Part shown: in pieces, positions 48,479 through 58,031 of the stretch | How positions within the stretch are numbered: the stretch's first letter is position 1 | How the letters are laid out: each line of letters opens with the position of its first letter | NCBI RefSeq assembly: GCF_001895205.1 | Contig: NZ_BDJF01000027.1 | Coordinates: forward strand, 496,001-560,000 | Origin: Vibrio injensis | Lineage (GTDB): Bacteria; Pseudomonadota; Gammaproteobacteria; Enterobacterales; Vibrionaceae | Direction of reading: 5' to 3' | Length of the DNA: 64,000 bases | The notes under the pieces: generated by a model | Databases searched by the model: none | What the model saw: the letters and a program-made list of their open reading frames with translations, nothing else | Told to the model about the DNA's origin: nothing | Position numbers and translations under genes: made by a program

Positions 48479-49711
48479 TTAGAACTGGTAATTGAGCTGG
48501 ATGGCACTGATATAGGCATTGGCTTTGGTGTTGAAATTTAAGCTCTGGCCTGCGGCGTTGGTTTCGGTGAAGTTACCTTCCTTGCTTCTTACTAATGCAA
48601 AGCCCGCATCAAGGGTAACGGCATCATTCAAGGTGTAAGTAAAACCTGCTGAATACCAGTAGCGGTCACTATCTGGAATGCTCAAGGTGGCTTTACCCGC
48701 TTGTTCATCAAATGCTAAGCCAGCGCGCAGTGTCCAATCATGGTTAAGGCGATAGGTGGTGCCAAGGGACCAGCGTCCGTTGTCTTTATAGTCTTCTGGT
48801 TTTTGGAAGCAGACACCGTCTTTACACTCAGCTGAAGTGGCTTTGAGCTCTTTAAATGAACGCCATCCGGTGCGTTGATAGCCATAGTGAATCGCCCATT
48901 GATCATTGAGTTGATGAAAGGCGGATATTTCCCAAATTTCTGGTAGATCAAGCTTTAAGCGGCCGACGACTTCGGGCTTGCTGGCTGCGCCAGAGTTATA
49001 GCTGGAAAAGGTACCATCATCAAAATCGAGTTTGACCTGTGAGCGGTAAGAAAATCCAAAGCGGTGATTTTCATTCACTGAGTAAAGTGCGCCAATATTC
49101 CAGCCATAACCTAGGGTATCGCCTTCCATAGAGATCAGCTTATCACTCGGCTGACCACCTAAGGTCGGAGCTAAGCCACCTTGGTGACGATTGAGCTCAG
49201 CATGGGCATAAACAAGATTAACCCCTGCGCCCAAACTAAGATGTTGATTGACTTTATACGCTAGGCTCGGGTTGAGGTTAACGGAAATCAACGCGGTATC
49301 GCCTGCCATATCGCCAGCGTAAATATCGCTTGGGTAATCGGTTGCTACACCATAGGTAGTGAAAAGACCGATTCCCCAGCTCCATTGTTCATTGATTGGG
49401 CTTAAATAATAAGCCGTTGGGACCACTTGGAGAGGAGCAATATCCGACATTTTTTGCTGATTACTCAGATCATAAACATCGACATCGGGATCGATAATGC
49501 TCAATGCACCAGAAAATTGCGCGCGCTCAAAACGAGTCATTGCCGCGGGGTTGCGAGCTAATACACTGGCGTTATCTGCCACGGCGCCTTCACCAGAAAA
49601 GGCTCGTCCAAGGCCAGAGGCTGAGTGTTCAGCGACTTGAAAGCCAGCGCTATGTACAGAGCTGCTTACCATAACGGCAAGTGCAACCAGAGTTCGGGGA
49701 AAGGTGTTCAT
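48479..49711 (-). CDS. fadL: Long-chain fatty-acid outer-membrane channel FadL
   Basis: A 410-aa precursor with a signal peptide cut before AGFQVAEHSASGLGRAFSGEGAV, the conserved FadL N-terminal hatch segment; NPAAMTRF follows. The rest is a 14-strand barrel ending in LNYQF. It takes up long-chain fatty acids. AGGAAC precedes the ATG. Upstream control by FadR is expected but no convincing operator was found. Confidence 0.93.
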   Translation of the reverse strand: MNTFPRTLVALAVMVSSSVHSAGFQVAEHSASGLGRAFSGEGAVADNASVLARNPAAMTRFERAQFSGALSIIDPDVDVYDLSNQQKMSDIAPLQVVPTAYYLSPINEQWSWGIGLFTTYGVATDYPSDIYAGDMAGDTALISVNLNPSLAYKVNQHLSLGAGVNLVYAHAELNRHQGGLAPTLGGQPSDKLISMEGDTLGYGWNIGALYSVNENHRFGFSYRSQVKLDFDDGTFSSYNSGAASKPEVVGRLKLDLPEIWEISAFHQLNDQWAIHYGYQRTGWRSFKELKATSAECKDGVCFQKPEDYKDNGRWSLGTTYRLNHDWTLRAGLAFDEQAGKATLSIPDSDRYWYSAGFTYTLNDAVTLDAGFALVRSKEGNFTETNAAGQSLNFNTKANAYISAIQLNYQF

Positions 49712-50230
49712 TCTCGTGTTCCTAAATATGCAACTGTCGTGGACGATTGAATGTATCCCCTTGCGACTTAAAGCTGCTGTGATATTGGCTGTACTTGTTC
49801 ACCCCAATGGCACAGGTTGTCTATGCGCATTGGGATAAGCTCACTTGCCATTTACCAGTAACGCTAAGTTGTTTGGAGATAGCCACTATTGCTTTTATTG
49901 GCATGATAGATTCCTACCGCGTTCATGCGGCGTTTTGAAATCGTATCGCTACCTGTGATCGATAATTTTTATACTACGGGCATGTAATGTATAAAAACAT
50001 AAGTTATTATGTTAATAATTTGTATTATTAATGTCAAATTATTGGTTTGTTACATTTGAGGCACGGATTATAAAAGTACATTTCGTCAATGTCTTATAGA
50101 AATTTTGTGGTAGTACCAGTAGGGGATTGAGCATTAGGCTAAGATTTTGTTTGAAATGACCAGAAAAAAGCAGTTTAAGCTGCTGTTTATTGGAGATTAA
50201 ACAGCAGCTTGGTGGGTTTTAAAAATAGGG
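49712..50230. other. 519-bp intergenic region
   Basis: It lies between the start of fadL and the end of the amylase gene. The right side holds the amylase terminator; the middle is AT-rich. I found no further RNA gene or coding frame. Confidence 0.35.
50177..50210 (-). terminator. Terminator of the alpha-amylase gene
   Basis: AAGCTGCTGTTTA (50177-50189) pairs perfectly with TAAACAGCAGCTT (50198-50210), loop of 8, just past the amylase stop. Confidence 0.75.
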
Positions 50231-52276
50231 CTATTGGCCGACAAAGGCGACGACGACGCGATTATTGTCTAACGTACGTGAAAAGACATAAGCATTGTCT
50301 TGTGGGATCAGTTGATGAACTCCTGCTCCAATTGCAGGGTTATTTTGGCGAAATTGGCCTAAGGTTTGCCAGTGTTGCAGCAAGGCTGCGCGATCATTAT
50401 CCCATTGCCAGTTCATTGAAGAGCGAGTCCCTTGATGAAAATCATCCGCATAAGGGCCGACTTCGCGAGCCACTTCATCACCATAGTAAACTTGGATGGC
50501 TCCTGGTGTTAATAACAAGGCATTGGCCGCATTACGTTGCATCTCGAGTGATTTAAAACGGCCAAAGAATAGTTCCGTGTCATGAGATGACATGTAACTG
50601 ACCGGATTAAAATCAGCATGTTTGGCGAGCGTTTGCGAATAGGCTTGGTACACATCCTCCATAGTGCTTAAGCAAGCAGCGCCGCGATCCATTCTTTTTT
50701 GTAAATCAAAGTTGATCAGCGCATCGAAACCATCATCAAAATAAGGGCTACGATAAGCACTGTGTGCCCAAACTTCACCCATCATCCAGAACGGTTCACC
50801 TTGTTTTCCATGTTTGGTGCGCCATTCATCAAGGCGTTGGCTAGCGGTGGATTTCAGGCGTTGCCATACTTCTCCTTCGACATGTTTAACGGTATCAATT
50901 CGATAGCCATCAATACCAAAACGTTTTACCCAATCGGTTTGCCACTCGATGAGATAATCAGTGACGGTAAAATTGTCGCGCGCTTGGACTCGTGTTCCCG
51001 GATTATTGAGTAGCCATTGAGGTGGTTTGACATAAGTGTCTGCTTCAGTGAGAAAATCAGGTAAACCCGCTAACGTTAAGGTTAAATCGCTTGAGCCCGG
51101 CGCTGGATAACCCGGCAGCCCGGCACGTACCCAATCTTTACCCCACCATTGCTGCCAATTTGAGTTTTGATAATCAATATATTGATGAAAACTGTGCCAC
51201 GTTTCGCCAGTTTTTGGTGCCCAATCGCTCCATTTTTCAGGCAGAGTGTTAGGTTTGACAACGTCAATGCCATCGAACTGCAAATCCGCTAAAGTCGCGT
51301 AGCCAGTATGGTTGAGTACCGCATCGAGTAGGACTTTCATGCCTCGCTTATGGGCTTCTGCCACTAAGGTGGCGAGATCTTCATCAGTGCCAAAGTTTTC
51401 GTCGATTTTGGTGAAATCTCGCGTCCAATATCCGTGATAGGCATAAAAAGGAAATGAGCCACTGTCGCCTCCGCCAATAAAGCCATGCACTTGTTCGACA
51501 ATAGGCGAGAGCCAAATTGCATCAGTGCCAAGGCTTTTAATGTGATCGAGCTTTTTAATTATCCCTTTGAGATCTCCGCCATGAAAGGTACCAATTTCTT
51601 GTTGGCCATCTTTTTTACGGCCATAACTGTGATCGTTACTGGGGTCGCCGTTATAAAAACGGTCAACCATAACAAAATAGATATTGGCATTACGGTAAGT
51701 GAAAGGCTGTGGCTCACTCTTTAGCGGAGCAAGCAGAATAAGTCCGCCACTGGTTGGCGAGGGGGTTAAAGAGACCTGCCCGTTGTTAACGGTGACTATT
51801 TGACCGCTCATCGCGTCTTTTAGTTCGGTGCCTTCAGTAAAACTATCGGCTAAGGTCAAGGTAACCTCTCCACCTTGATATTGCTCACAAACGACCGAGG
51901 GTAGTGGGCGTTGAAATTCGGTTTGTTTCGCTGTGGTTGGCTGACGAACAAAGGCGATGGTTTTATGTTGCTCATCAAAACTGAACGCATAATCACCAGT
52001 AAAGCGGATATTCAGTGGTAGTTCTGTTACGGCACCACAGTTAAGCTTGATGGGAGTATTAAAACGAACAGTCTGTTCACTGTCAGCGTGACAGTCGCCC
52101 TCAATACCACTGATTTTTAGCGTGTAGTTATCCTTGGTTAACGGTATGACTAACGGCGATGTCGCGCTGAGTGGGAAATCTCGACTATTGGTGGTGGTCG
52201 AAATGGTGATATTGGGTGATGCCAGTACCGCTGGTGCGGCTAGCATCATTGCGTAGGTTAGCGTATGCAGTTTCAT
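50231..52276 (-). CDS. Secreted alpha-amylase (GH13)
   Basis: A 681-aa precursor with signal peptide MKLHTLTYAMMLAAPAVLA. An N-terminal beta region of about 190 residues precedes the GH13 barrel with DAVLNHTG (region I), DGYRIDTVKH with the nucleophile aspartate (region II), MMGEVW with the acid/base glutamate (region III) and MSSHDTE (region IV). It hydrolyses starch or maltodextrins outside the cytoplasm. AAGGAA precedes the ATG at 52276; earlier in-frame starts would not give a signal peptide at the N-terminus. Confidence 0.9.
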   Translation of the reverse strand: MKLHTLTYAMMLAAPAVLASPNITISTTTNSRDFPLSATSPLVIPLTKDNYTLKISGIEGDCHADSEQTVRFNTPIKLNCGAVTELPLNIRFTGDYAFSFDEQHKTIAFVRQPTTAKQTEFQRPLPSVVCEQYQGGEVTLTLADSFTEGTELKDAMSGQIVTVNNGQVSLTPSPTSGGLILLAPLKSEPQPFTYRNANIYFVMVDRFYNGDPSNDHSYGRKKDGQQEIGTFHGGDLKGIIKKLDHIKSLGTDAIWLSPIVEQVHGFIGGGDSGSFPFYAYHGYWTRDFTKIDENFGTDEDLATLVAEAHKRGMKVLLDAVLNHTGYATLADLQFDGIDVVKPNTLPEKWSDWAPKTGETWHSFHQYIDYQNSNWQQWWGKDWVRAGLPGYPAPGSSDLTLTLAGLPDFLTEADTYVKPPQWLLNNPGTRVQARDNFTVTDYLIEWQTDWVKRFGIDGYRIDTVKHVEGEVWQRLKSTASQRLDEWRTKHGKQGEPFWMMGEVWAHSAYRSPYFDDGFDALINFDLQKRMDRGAACLSTMEDVYQAYSQTLAKHADFNPVSYMSSHDTELFFGRFKSLEMQRNAANALLLTPGAIQVYYGDEVAREVGPYADDFHQGTRSSMNWQWDNDRAALLQHWQTLGQFRQNNPAIGAGVHQLIPQDNAYVFSRTLDNNRVVVAFVGQ

Positions 52277-52578
52277 TCTTTTTATTCCTTGAATGATGAT
52301 ATCTCCTGCCAATGGCAATTCACCGCTGTGCTGGTCAGAGGTAGAGAGGCGAGGGAGAGAGTAAACCGAATTTCACGCTTTACCATAAGCGGTCGTGCAT
52401 GGCTTGACATCATTCTTGCTGACTACGCCCTAAAAGTTTGATGCACTTCACTGCTTGCCCTTTGGGGGCGTAGAGCCTAAGGCGCTTGTTGTTGAGTTTA
52501 AGACTCGGCATGATGTGGTTTTGCAAAGGGAGGTATGCTCTCTTTCGTTTGTACTAGAGCTGGTCGAGGAAACATACG
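52277..52578. other. 302-bp intergenic region
   Basis: Divergent promoter region of the amylase gene and the broken gene. An 8-bp inverted repeat, CTACGCCC (52423-52430) and GGGCGTAG (52466-52473), is present. No MalT box of clear quality was found. Confidence 0.35.
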
Positions 52579-53121
52579 ATGAGTAAATGGCTATTATGGT
52601 TTGGTTTATTTAGCCTACCTGCTCAAGCCGTACATGAAGATTTTTTGTTACCGTTTCTCAACCCCAATCACGCTCTACCGACCTTGTCTGAATGGCAAGA
52701 AAGTCATCAGTGGTTAGAGTGCGCAGAGGAGAGTGATCAGCATCGATGGTGCAGTGATGAATTTTATTATTACTCAACATTAGTTTGGGCCAGTATCGAC
52801 TTTATCAATCAAGAACCAGCCATGTTAGTCTTACATCTGACCTATTCGGCTCATGACTGGAGTCAATTGCAATTAGCGCTGCGCTGAGATGGCTTTCAAG
52901 TTGAGCGCGTCCAGATCGCTGAGGCTATTTTTTCCGTTGATGATCAACGGATCGATAAAACCATCTCTGACGTTGATCGCCAGTTAATCTTATTTCTTAA
53001 CCATCATGCTCATCGTTTTCCTAAGCGGCAGCAGTGGTCGATGTCTGGACGACACGTTGAGTTGTTGACCGATGGTAAGGATATTGAAGTGCGTTGGCTG
53101 ACCGTGGGATCGAAGGACTAA
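52579..53121 (+). pseudogene. Gene of unknown function interrupted by an in-frame TGA
   Basis: The frame starts with ATG and a signal peptide (MSKWLLWFGLFSLPAQA), runs 102 codons, meets TGA at 52885-52887, and then continues open in the same frame for 77 more codons to TAA at 53119-53121, ending VRWLTVGSKD. The continuation has normal-looking protein sequence (DVDRQLILFLNHHAH). The simplest view is one nonsense change in a 180-aa exported protein; a sequencing error or read-through is also possible. The downstream neighbour is an aldo/keto reductase on the same strand. The function is unknown. Confidence 0.65.
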
Positions 53122-53198
53122 ATTCAGCGGCCTCTTATCGGACGTGGTGTGTTTAGCCTATTAAATCAAATAGAGAGTAAGGTAAAGGAGTAGAAATA

Positions 53199-54107
53199 AT
53201 GATTGAGAAAGTTACGATGGCTTCCCAAGGTCCAGAATTTTCTGAGCTAGTGCAAGGATACTGGCGTCTTGGGGAATGGAACATGACGCCGCAAGCTCGT
53301 TTAACATTCATTAAGCAGCATCTTGAGTTAGGTATCAGTACCGTTGATCATGCTGATATCTATGGTAATTATCAATGTGAGCATTTATTTGGTGAAGCAC
53401 TAGCACTTGAGCCATCACTGCGTGATCAGCTCCAGATCATCACTAAGTGCGATATTAAATTATGTGGTGATAGTTATCCTTCGCAAAAGATCAACCACTA
53501 TGATACCAGTTCAGCGCACCTGTATCAGTCAGTCAATAGTTCATTACAACGTCTCGGCGTCAATGAAATAGATGTGTTATTACTTCACCGACCAGATGCA
53601 TTGATGAACGCCGATGAAGTAGCCGAAGTGTTCTCTGATTTACATAAAGTTGGCAAGGTCAAACATTTTGGCGTATCGAACTTTAGTCCAGCTCAGTTTG
53701 ATTTGTTACAATCACGCTTATCTAAGCCTTTGATTACTAATCAAGTTGAGATTAATCCGCTGAATATTCAAGTTGCGCATGATGGTACTTTGGATCAATT
53801 GCAACGTTTACGGACTAGACCGATGGCGTGGTCATGTTTAGCCGGTGGTCAACTGTTTAACGGACAGAGTGAGCAAATTACCCGAGTACGTCAGGTACTT
53901 GAAGAAATACGCGAAGAGATTGGCGCACAGAGTATTGATCAAGTGGTGTATGCTTGGGTACGTTGTTTACCTTCTAACCCTGTGGTGATCCTTGGTTCCG
54001 GCAATATCCAGCGTACACAAGCTGCGGTTGAGGCATTATCGCTGACGTTAACCCGCGAACAATGGTATCGAGTTTGGGTGGCATCCAAAGGACACAATGT
54101 GCCATAA
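53199..54107 (+). CDS. Aldo/keto reductase (YdhF-like)
   Basis: A 302-aa NADPH-dependent oxidoreductase. The catalytic tetrad is visible: Asp and Tyr in DHADIYG, Lys in ITKCD, His in LLHRPD. The cofactor segment GVSNFSPAQFDLL and the closing ILGSGNIQR are typical of the YdhF subfamily. AAAGGAG lies before the ATG. The physiological substrate is not known. Confidence 0.88.
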   Translation: MIEKVTMASQGPEFSELVQGYWRLGEWNMTPQARLTFIKQHLELGISTVDHADIYGNYQCEHLFGEALALEPSLRDQLQIITKCDIKLCGDSYPSQKINHYDTSSAHLYQSVNSSLQRLGVNEIDVLLLHRPDALMNADEVAEVFSDLHKVGKVKHFGVSNFSPAQFDLLQSRLSKPLITNQVEINPLNIQVAHDGTLDQLQRLRTRPMAWSCLAGGQLFNGQSEQITRVRQVLEEIREEIGAQSIDQVVYAWVRCLPSNPVVILGSGNIQRTQAAVEALSLTLTREQWYRVWVASKGHNVP

Positions 54108-54137
54108 GTTAAACCGATTAACCTTGCTGAATGAGAT

Positions 54138-54171
54138 ACCAGCCGCATCAAGCGTAAACGATGCGGCTGGT
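54138..54171. terminator. Hairpin between convergent genes
   Basis: ACCAGCCGCATC (54138-54149) pairs with GATGCGGCTGGT (54160-54171), loop of 10. No strong T-run, but the position between two convergent stops fits a terminator. Confidence 0.6.
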
Positions 54172-54196
54172 TACTATAAGCTGAGTGGATTAGTGA

Positions 54197-55522
54197 TTAA
54201 CCAATCACAAATTGTCCGAGCACATAGCCGACACAACATGCACTGATCACGCCCACTAGACCGGGAGCCATGAATGAGTGGTTAAAATACCATTTGCCGA
54301 TCTTGGTGGTCCCCGTCATATCAAAGTTGACCGTAGCGATATCAGAAGGGTAGTTCGGAATAAAGAAGTAACCGTACAACGCAGGCATTAACCCGATCAA
54401 TAACGCAGGTTCGAGTCCCAGTGCTACACCGACTGGTAGCATCATCTTCGCAACGACCGCTTGTGAGTTCACCACAACTGACACAATAAATAACGCCAAA
54501 GCAAAGGTCCAAGGATAGGTGTTCACCATATCAATGATCCCTGAGCGAAATTGTGGCATCGCATATTGAAAATAGGTGTCCGACATCCAAGCAATACCAA
54601 AAATGGCAATGGCTGCAACCATCCCCGATTTGAAAACCACGCCTTCTGGAACCGTTTTCGGATTAACTTTAGCGACTAATAAAATAATACCGCCGAAACA
54701 AAGCATCATCATTTGAATCACGGTCGCCATATCAATCGCTTTATTCCCCGAAACCATTCTGACTTCAGGGAACATAGCGATCAAAACAATGATCACAATT
54801 GAGAGAATAAAGAGCATGACAGAATTCTTTGCCGCAGCAGGGAGAACTTCATCTAATGATGTGGCGGTTGTGCTAAGAATTTTCTCTTTGAAGATGGGAT
54901 CTTTTAGCCGTTCTTGATAGTCCTGATCTTGCTCGAGCTCTTTACCTCTACGCATGCTATAGAGTGACATCAGCACGGTTCCAAACAGAGTGGCAGGTAC
55001 CGATACCATCAAAATAGATAAGAGTGTGATGTTGTGATTAATTGTCGATAGCTCTGCGAGATAGTAAACAACAGCGGCAGAAATCGGTGAAGCGGTAATG
55101 GCGATTTGTGAGGCAACGGAAGCGGCGGCCATCGGACGTTCGGGACGAATACCATTTTTTAATGCGACATCGCCAATGATCGGCATAATCGAGTAAACCG
55201 CATGACCCGTTCCAAGCAGAAAAGTCATGGTGTAGGTCACTAGAGGAGCAATCATGGTGACTCGTTTTGGGTTACGGCGTAACAACTTTTCGGCAACTTG
55301 CAGCATGTATTTTAAGCCACCCGCCGCTTCTAAGATCGACGCACAAGTGACCACGGCTAAAATGATCAACATGACCGTTACCGGAGGGGAGGTCGGAGGC
55401 ATTTTAAAAATAAAGACTTCCACCACCAAGCCAATGCCTGAAACAACACCAAGGCCTATCCCACCATAACGGGAACCAATGTATAACACTATTAATAGGA
55501 ATAAGAATTCCAAATACAACAT
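54197..55522 (-). CDS. Dcu-family anaerobic C4-dicarboxylate transporter
   Basis: A 441-aa inner-membrane antiporter for fumarate/succinate, aspartate and malate, with 10-12 helices. DcuA/DcuB features: LEAAGGLKYMLQVAEKLLRRNPKRVT, FLLGTGHAVYSIMPII, and IPNYPSDIATVNFD near the C-terminus. It is the one before nadE in this window. Whether it is DcuA-like or DcuB-like was not settled. Confidence 0.9.
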   Translation of the reverse strand: MLYLEFLFLLIVLYIGSRYGGIGLGVVSGIGLVVEVFIFKMPPTSPPVTVMLIILAVVTCASILEAAGGLKYMLQVAEKLLRRNPKRVTMIAPLVTYTMTFLLGTGHAVYSIMPIIGDVALKNGIRPERPMAAASVASQIAITASPISAAVVYYLAELSTINHNITLLSILMVSVPATLFGTVLMSLYSMRRGKELEQDQDYQERLKDPIFKEKILSTTATSLDEVLPAAAKNSVMLFILSIVIIVLIAMFPEVRMVSGNKAIDMATVIQMMMLCFGGIILLVAKVNPKTVPEGVVFKSGMVAAIAIFGIAWMSDTYFQYAMPQFRSGIIDMVNTYPWTFALALFIVSVVVNSQAVVAKMMLPVGVALGLEPALLIGLMPALYGYFFIPNYPSDIATVNFDMTGTTKIGKWYFNHSFMAPGLVGVISACCVGYVLGQFVIG

Positions 55523-55937
55523 ACTAACCTGACCTTATCATTAAAATTGGGTATCCCAATTCACTCGGATAGCGTGTCTAGAAATGCTCGGTATTTCATC
55601 TCTATCTTGCTGTTCAAGTGAGTAGGGTGAATATTCTGTGATTGAGACGATTTATTGCTCAATAAGTTGAATATCTTGGCGTAATTAACGGATTAACCAG
55701 CGTATTTTCTGATTTCATCCACAAAAAGTATGAAGTGAAGTTCACACATATTTACATTTTAAAAATGGAAGTGACTTATTGTGATCTTTGTCCCATTAAA
55801 ATCTGAAAAAGTTAATCTTTTTAAGGTGTTAATGTAGCCAAAGTGTAGTTTTTAACGCTGAAAGCAAGAAAAAGCCGAGCGGAGGCTCGGCTGTTTTCAG
55901 GAAACGGAAGGTGAATCCGAATCATGCACCACGCTGG
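55523..55937. other. 415-bp intergenic region
   Basis: Upstream region of the Dcu gene; the right end holds the nadE terminator. A palindrome TTATTG-CT-CAATAA lies near 55650, and TTGTGATC near 55778 resembles a CRP half-site, but I found no clear FNR box. Confidence 0.3.
55868..55892 (-). terminator. Terminator of nadE
   Basis: AGCCGAGC (55873-55880) pairs with GCTCGGCT (55885-55892), loop of 4; leftwards it runs into several T. It lies 46 bp beyond the nadE stop. Confidence 0.75.
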
Positions 55938-56777
55938 TTATAATGATTCGTCATAAATGGTTGGGATCGGCTGTCGTTTATGTTGAGTAACTTGATAGAT
56001 ATGAATCAAACGTTCAGCCACATAGCTAGGGACTGGTTTACCTTCTAGAAAATCATCAATTTGTTGATAAGTGAGATTAAGTGCGTCTTCATCGGCTTTT
56101 TGTGGAGCTAGCTCTTCTAAATCAGCCGTAGGGACTTTGTTAACTAAGACCTCAGGTGCGCCCAGTGTGGCGGCCAGTAAGCGCACTTGGCGTTTATTGA
56201 GACCAAACAGTGGTGCTAAATCACAGGCACCATCACCATATTTGGTGTAAAAGCCAGTAATATTTTCCGCAGAATGGTCGGTTCCCAGTACCAAGCCACC
56301 GACATAGCCAGCGATTTCATATTGAGCAATCATACGTGCCCGTGCTTTAACATTGCCTTTGACAAAATCGATTTTGGCTTGATCATTAGGCAATAAGCCA
56401 GTGTTGGCGAGTGCTTGATGCGAAGCTGCATGTAAGCCATCGACGCCCGCTTTGATGTTGACCGAGACCGCATGAGTAGGTTGAATAAACGATAAAGCTA
56501 ACTGAGCTTCTTGCTCATCTTTTTGTTCACCATAAGGTAAGCGAACGGCAATAAATTGGTAAGCTTGCGTTTGTTGTTCTTGATTGAGTTGATCAACGGC
56601 GAGCTGTGCAAGGCGGCCACACGTGGTTGAATCGACACCGCCACTGATCCCAAGGACTAACGATTGACAGCCAGACGTTAAAAGTTTGCGTTTAATAAAC
56701 GTGACGCGTCGTTCAATTTCAAAGTGAGGATCAATGCTAGGTTGTACGCGCATTTCTTGTCGAATGATGTGTTCCAT
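55938..56777 (-). CDS. nadE: Ammonia-dependent NAD synthetase
   Basis: A 279-aa enzyme converting nicotinate adenine dinucleotide to NAD, close in length to E. coli NadE (275 aa). The PP-loop SGGVDSTT is clear, with [23 protein letters not shown] and [30 protein letters not shown] fixes the start at 56777; the frame is open further upstream but this extra part is not protein-like. It is divergent from a NadD-like gene, so both belong to NAD synthesis. Confidence 0.95.
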   Translation of the reverse strand: MEHIIRQEMRVQPSIDPHFEIERRVTFIKRKLLTSGCQSLVLGISGGVDSTTCGRLAQLAVDQLNQEQQTQAYQFIAVRLPYGEQKDEQEAQLALSFIQPTHAVSVNIKAGVDGLHAASHQALANTGLLPNDQAKIDFVKGNVKARARMIAQYEIAGYVGGLVLGTDHSAENITGFYTKYGDGACDLAPLFGLNKRQVRLLAATLGAPEVLVNKVPTADLEELAPQKADEDALNLTYQQIDDFLEGKPVPSYVAERLIHIYQVTQHKRQPIPTIYDESL

Positions 56778-56838
56778 AAGATTTCCTTTCTGGCTTGCTA
56801 AACCGAGGTGGCTAAGGCTCGCATAATGAGGTGACTTA

Positions 56839-56851
56839 GGTATATCATACC
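56839..56851. promoter_or_regulatory. Short palindrome between nadE and the NadD-like gene
   Basis: GGTAT-ATC-ATACC is a perfect 5-3-5 inverted repeat in the 130-bp divergent region, a possible operator. No known regulator is assigned. Confidence 0.35.
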
Positions 56852-56907
56852 ACAAACATGAAATTAGAAAACCGTGAATACGGGCTGAGTCTTGAATTGA
56901 GGAAACG

Positions 56908-57423
56908 ATGCAAAAAGTGGCCGTCTTTGGTAGTGCGTTTAATCCACCGTCACTAGGGCATAAACATGTCCTTGAGTCGCTGAGCCATTTTGATCGCGTA
57001 TTATTGATCCCCAGCATTAGCCATGCTTGGGGTAAAACCATGCTGGATTACACACTACGCTGTCGTTTAGTCGACGCTTTTATTAAAGACTTGGCTACCA
57101 GCCATATCGAGTTGTTGGCGATAGAGCAAGTGTTATGGCAACCGGATCAGAGCGTGACAACCTATGCTCTGTTGACGCATTTACAAAGCCAATGGCCTGA
57201 TGCTGAACTGACATTTGTGATTGGTCCCGATAACTTCTTTCGTTTCCACGAGTTTTATCGAGCAGAAGAGATTGTGCGGCATTGGTCGGTGATGGTCTGC
57301 CCAGAAAAAGTGAACATTCGTAGTACCGATATTCGTCAGGCTATCGCCGCGAAGGAAAATATCCAAGGTTTAACCACTCCGAGTGTTGCCGCGCTCCTTG
57401 AACAACTTCAGGTTTATCGCTAA
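56908..57423 (+). CDS. NadD-like nicotinate/nicotinamide nucleotide adenylyltransferase
   Basis: A 171-aa nucleotidyltransferase. The N-terminal motif [11 protein letters not shown] corresponds to the G-x-F-x-P-x-x-x-G-H of NadD, and [12 protein letters not shown] corresponds to the (I)SSTxIR motif. It is shorter than typical NadD (about 210 aa), so it may be a NadD paralogue of the NadM/NMNAT type. Divergence from nadE supports a role in NAD synthesis or salvage. GAGGAAA precedes the ATG. Confidence 0.8.
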   Translation: MQKVAVFGSAFNPPSLGHKHVLESLSHFDRVLLIPSISHAWGKTMLDYTLRCRLVDAFIKDLATSHIELLAIEQVLWQPDQSVTTYALLTHLQSQWPDAELTFVIGPDNFFRFHEFYRAEEIVRHWSVMVCPEKVNIRSTDIRQAIAAKENIQGLTTPSVAALLEQLQVYR

Positions 57424-57456
57424 TCCTATGCAAAACATCCAAAGAGTCATCGCTAA

Positions 57457-57930
57457 ATGATGCAGCCGATAGTGTGGGGATGGTTGATGTTATCCAGCTC
57501 GGTCATGGACTGTTCGCCTTATGATGGCGTTGAGCCATCTTTATCAATCCGTTCGGTTATTTTTAGCCATCAAACGGTATGTGATGAATGGCGAGAGGCT
57601 AATTATACTGGGCTGACTTTGTCGGCGAATCGTTCAGAGAAACCGGATGATTATTGGACTGGATGGCTTACAGGCAGTGTGTTCAAGGCTGATCCAATGG
57701 TCAGTTCTAATTATCAGCAAGGTTATTTTGGTGTCAGTGTCTGGATGCCGGATGAGCTTGCTGAGCAAGAAGCGGAAATGACTTTAGAAGAATGGTTAAA
57801 AAATCACGGTGTCGCGCTTAGCTTGGCTTATGGCGATAAGAGAAACGGTTTACCTCGTTTACGCCTCGACTATCGTTGGCATGAAATGTCACAAACCGAT
57901 TGGTTTTTACAGCTTGAAATCCCTTTTTAA
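57457..57930 (+). CDS. Hypothetical protein
   Basis: A 157-aa protein. The N-terminus (MMQPIVWGWLMLSSSV) is mildly hydrophobic, followed by MDC; it does not read as a clean signal peptide or lipobox. The end alternates like beta strands (RLRLDYRWHEMSQTDWFLQLEIPF). It starts 33 bp after the NadD-like gene on the same strand and ends before a good terminator, so it is probably cotranscribed with it. No family recognised. Confidence 0.55.
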   Translation: MMQPIVWGWLMLSSSVMDCSPYDGVEPSLSIRSVIFSHQTVCDEWREANYTGLTLSANRSEKPDDYWTGWLTGSVFKADPMVSSNYQQGYFGVSVWMPDELAEQEAEMTLEEWLKNHGVALSLAYGDKRNGLPRLRLDYRWHEMSQTDWFLQLEIPF

Positions 57931-57953
57931 TCCTGAAAAATTAATCAGAAAGC

Positions 57954-57982
57954 ATCAGGGGCGTAATCAATACGCCCCTGAT
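57954..57982 (+). terminator. Terminator hairpin
   Basis: ATCAGGGGCGTA (57954-57965) pairs with TACGCCCCTGAT (57971-57982) around a 5-base loop. It lies between the hypothetical gene and the end of the exporter gene. Confidence 0.75.
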
Positions 57983-58031
57983 TTATTTGAGTTTGTAGCC
58001 AAACAACCTCAAATCGAAAGAACATGGTTTA

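Noticed and set aside
52460..52480. GGGGGCGTAGAG as a MalT box before the amylase
   Set aside because: Too many differences from the MalT consensus; it is part of an 8-bp inverted repeat.
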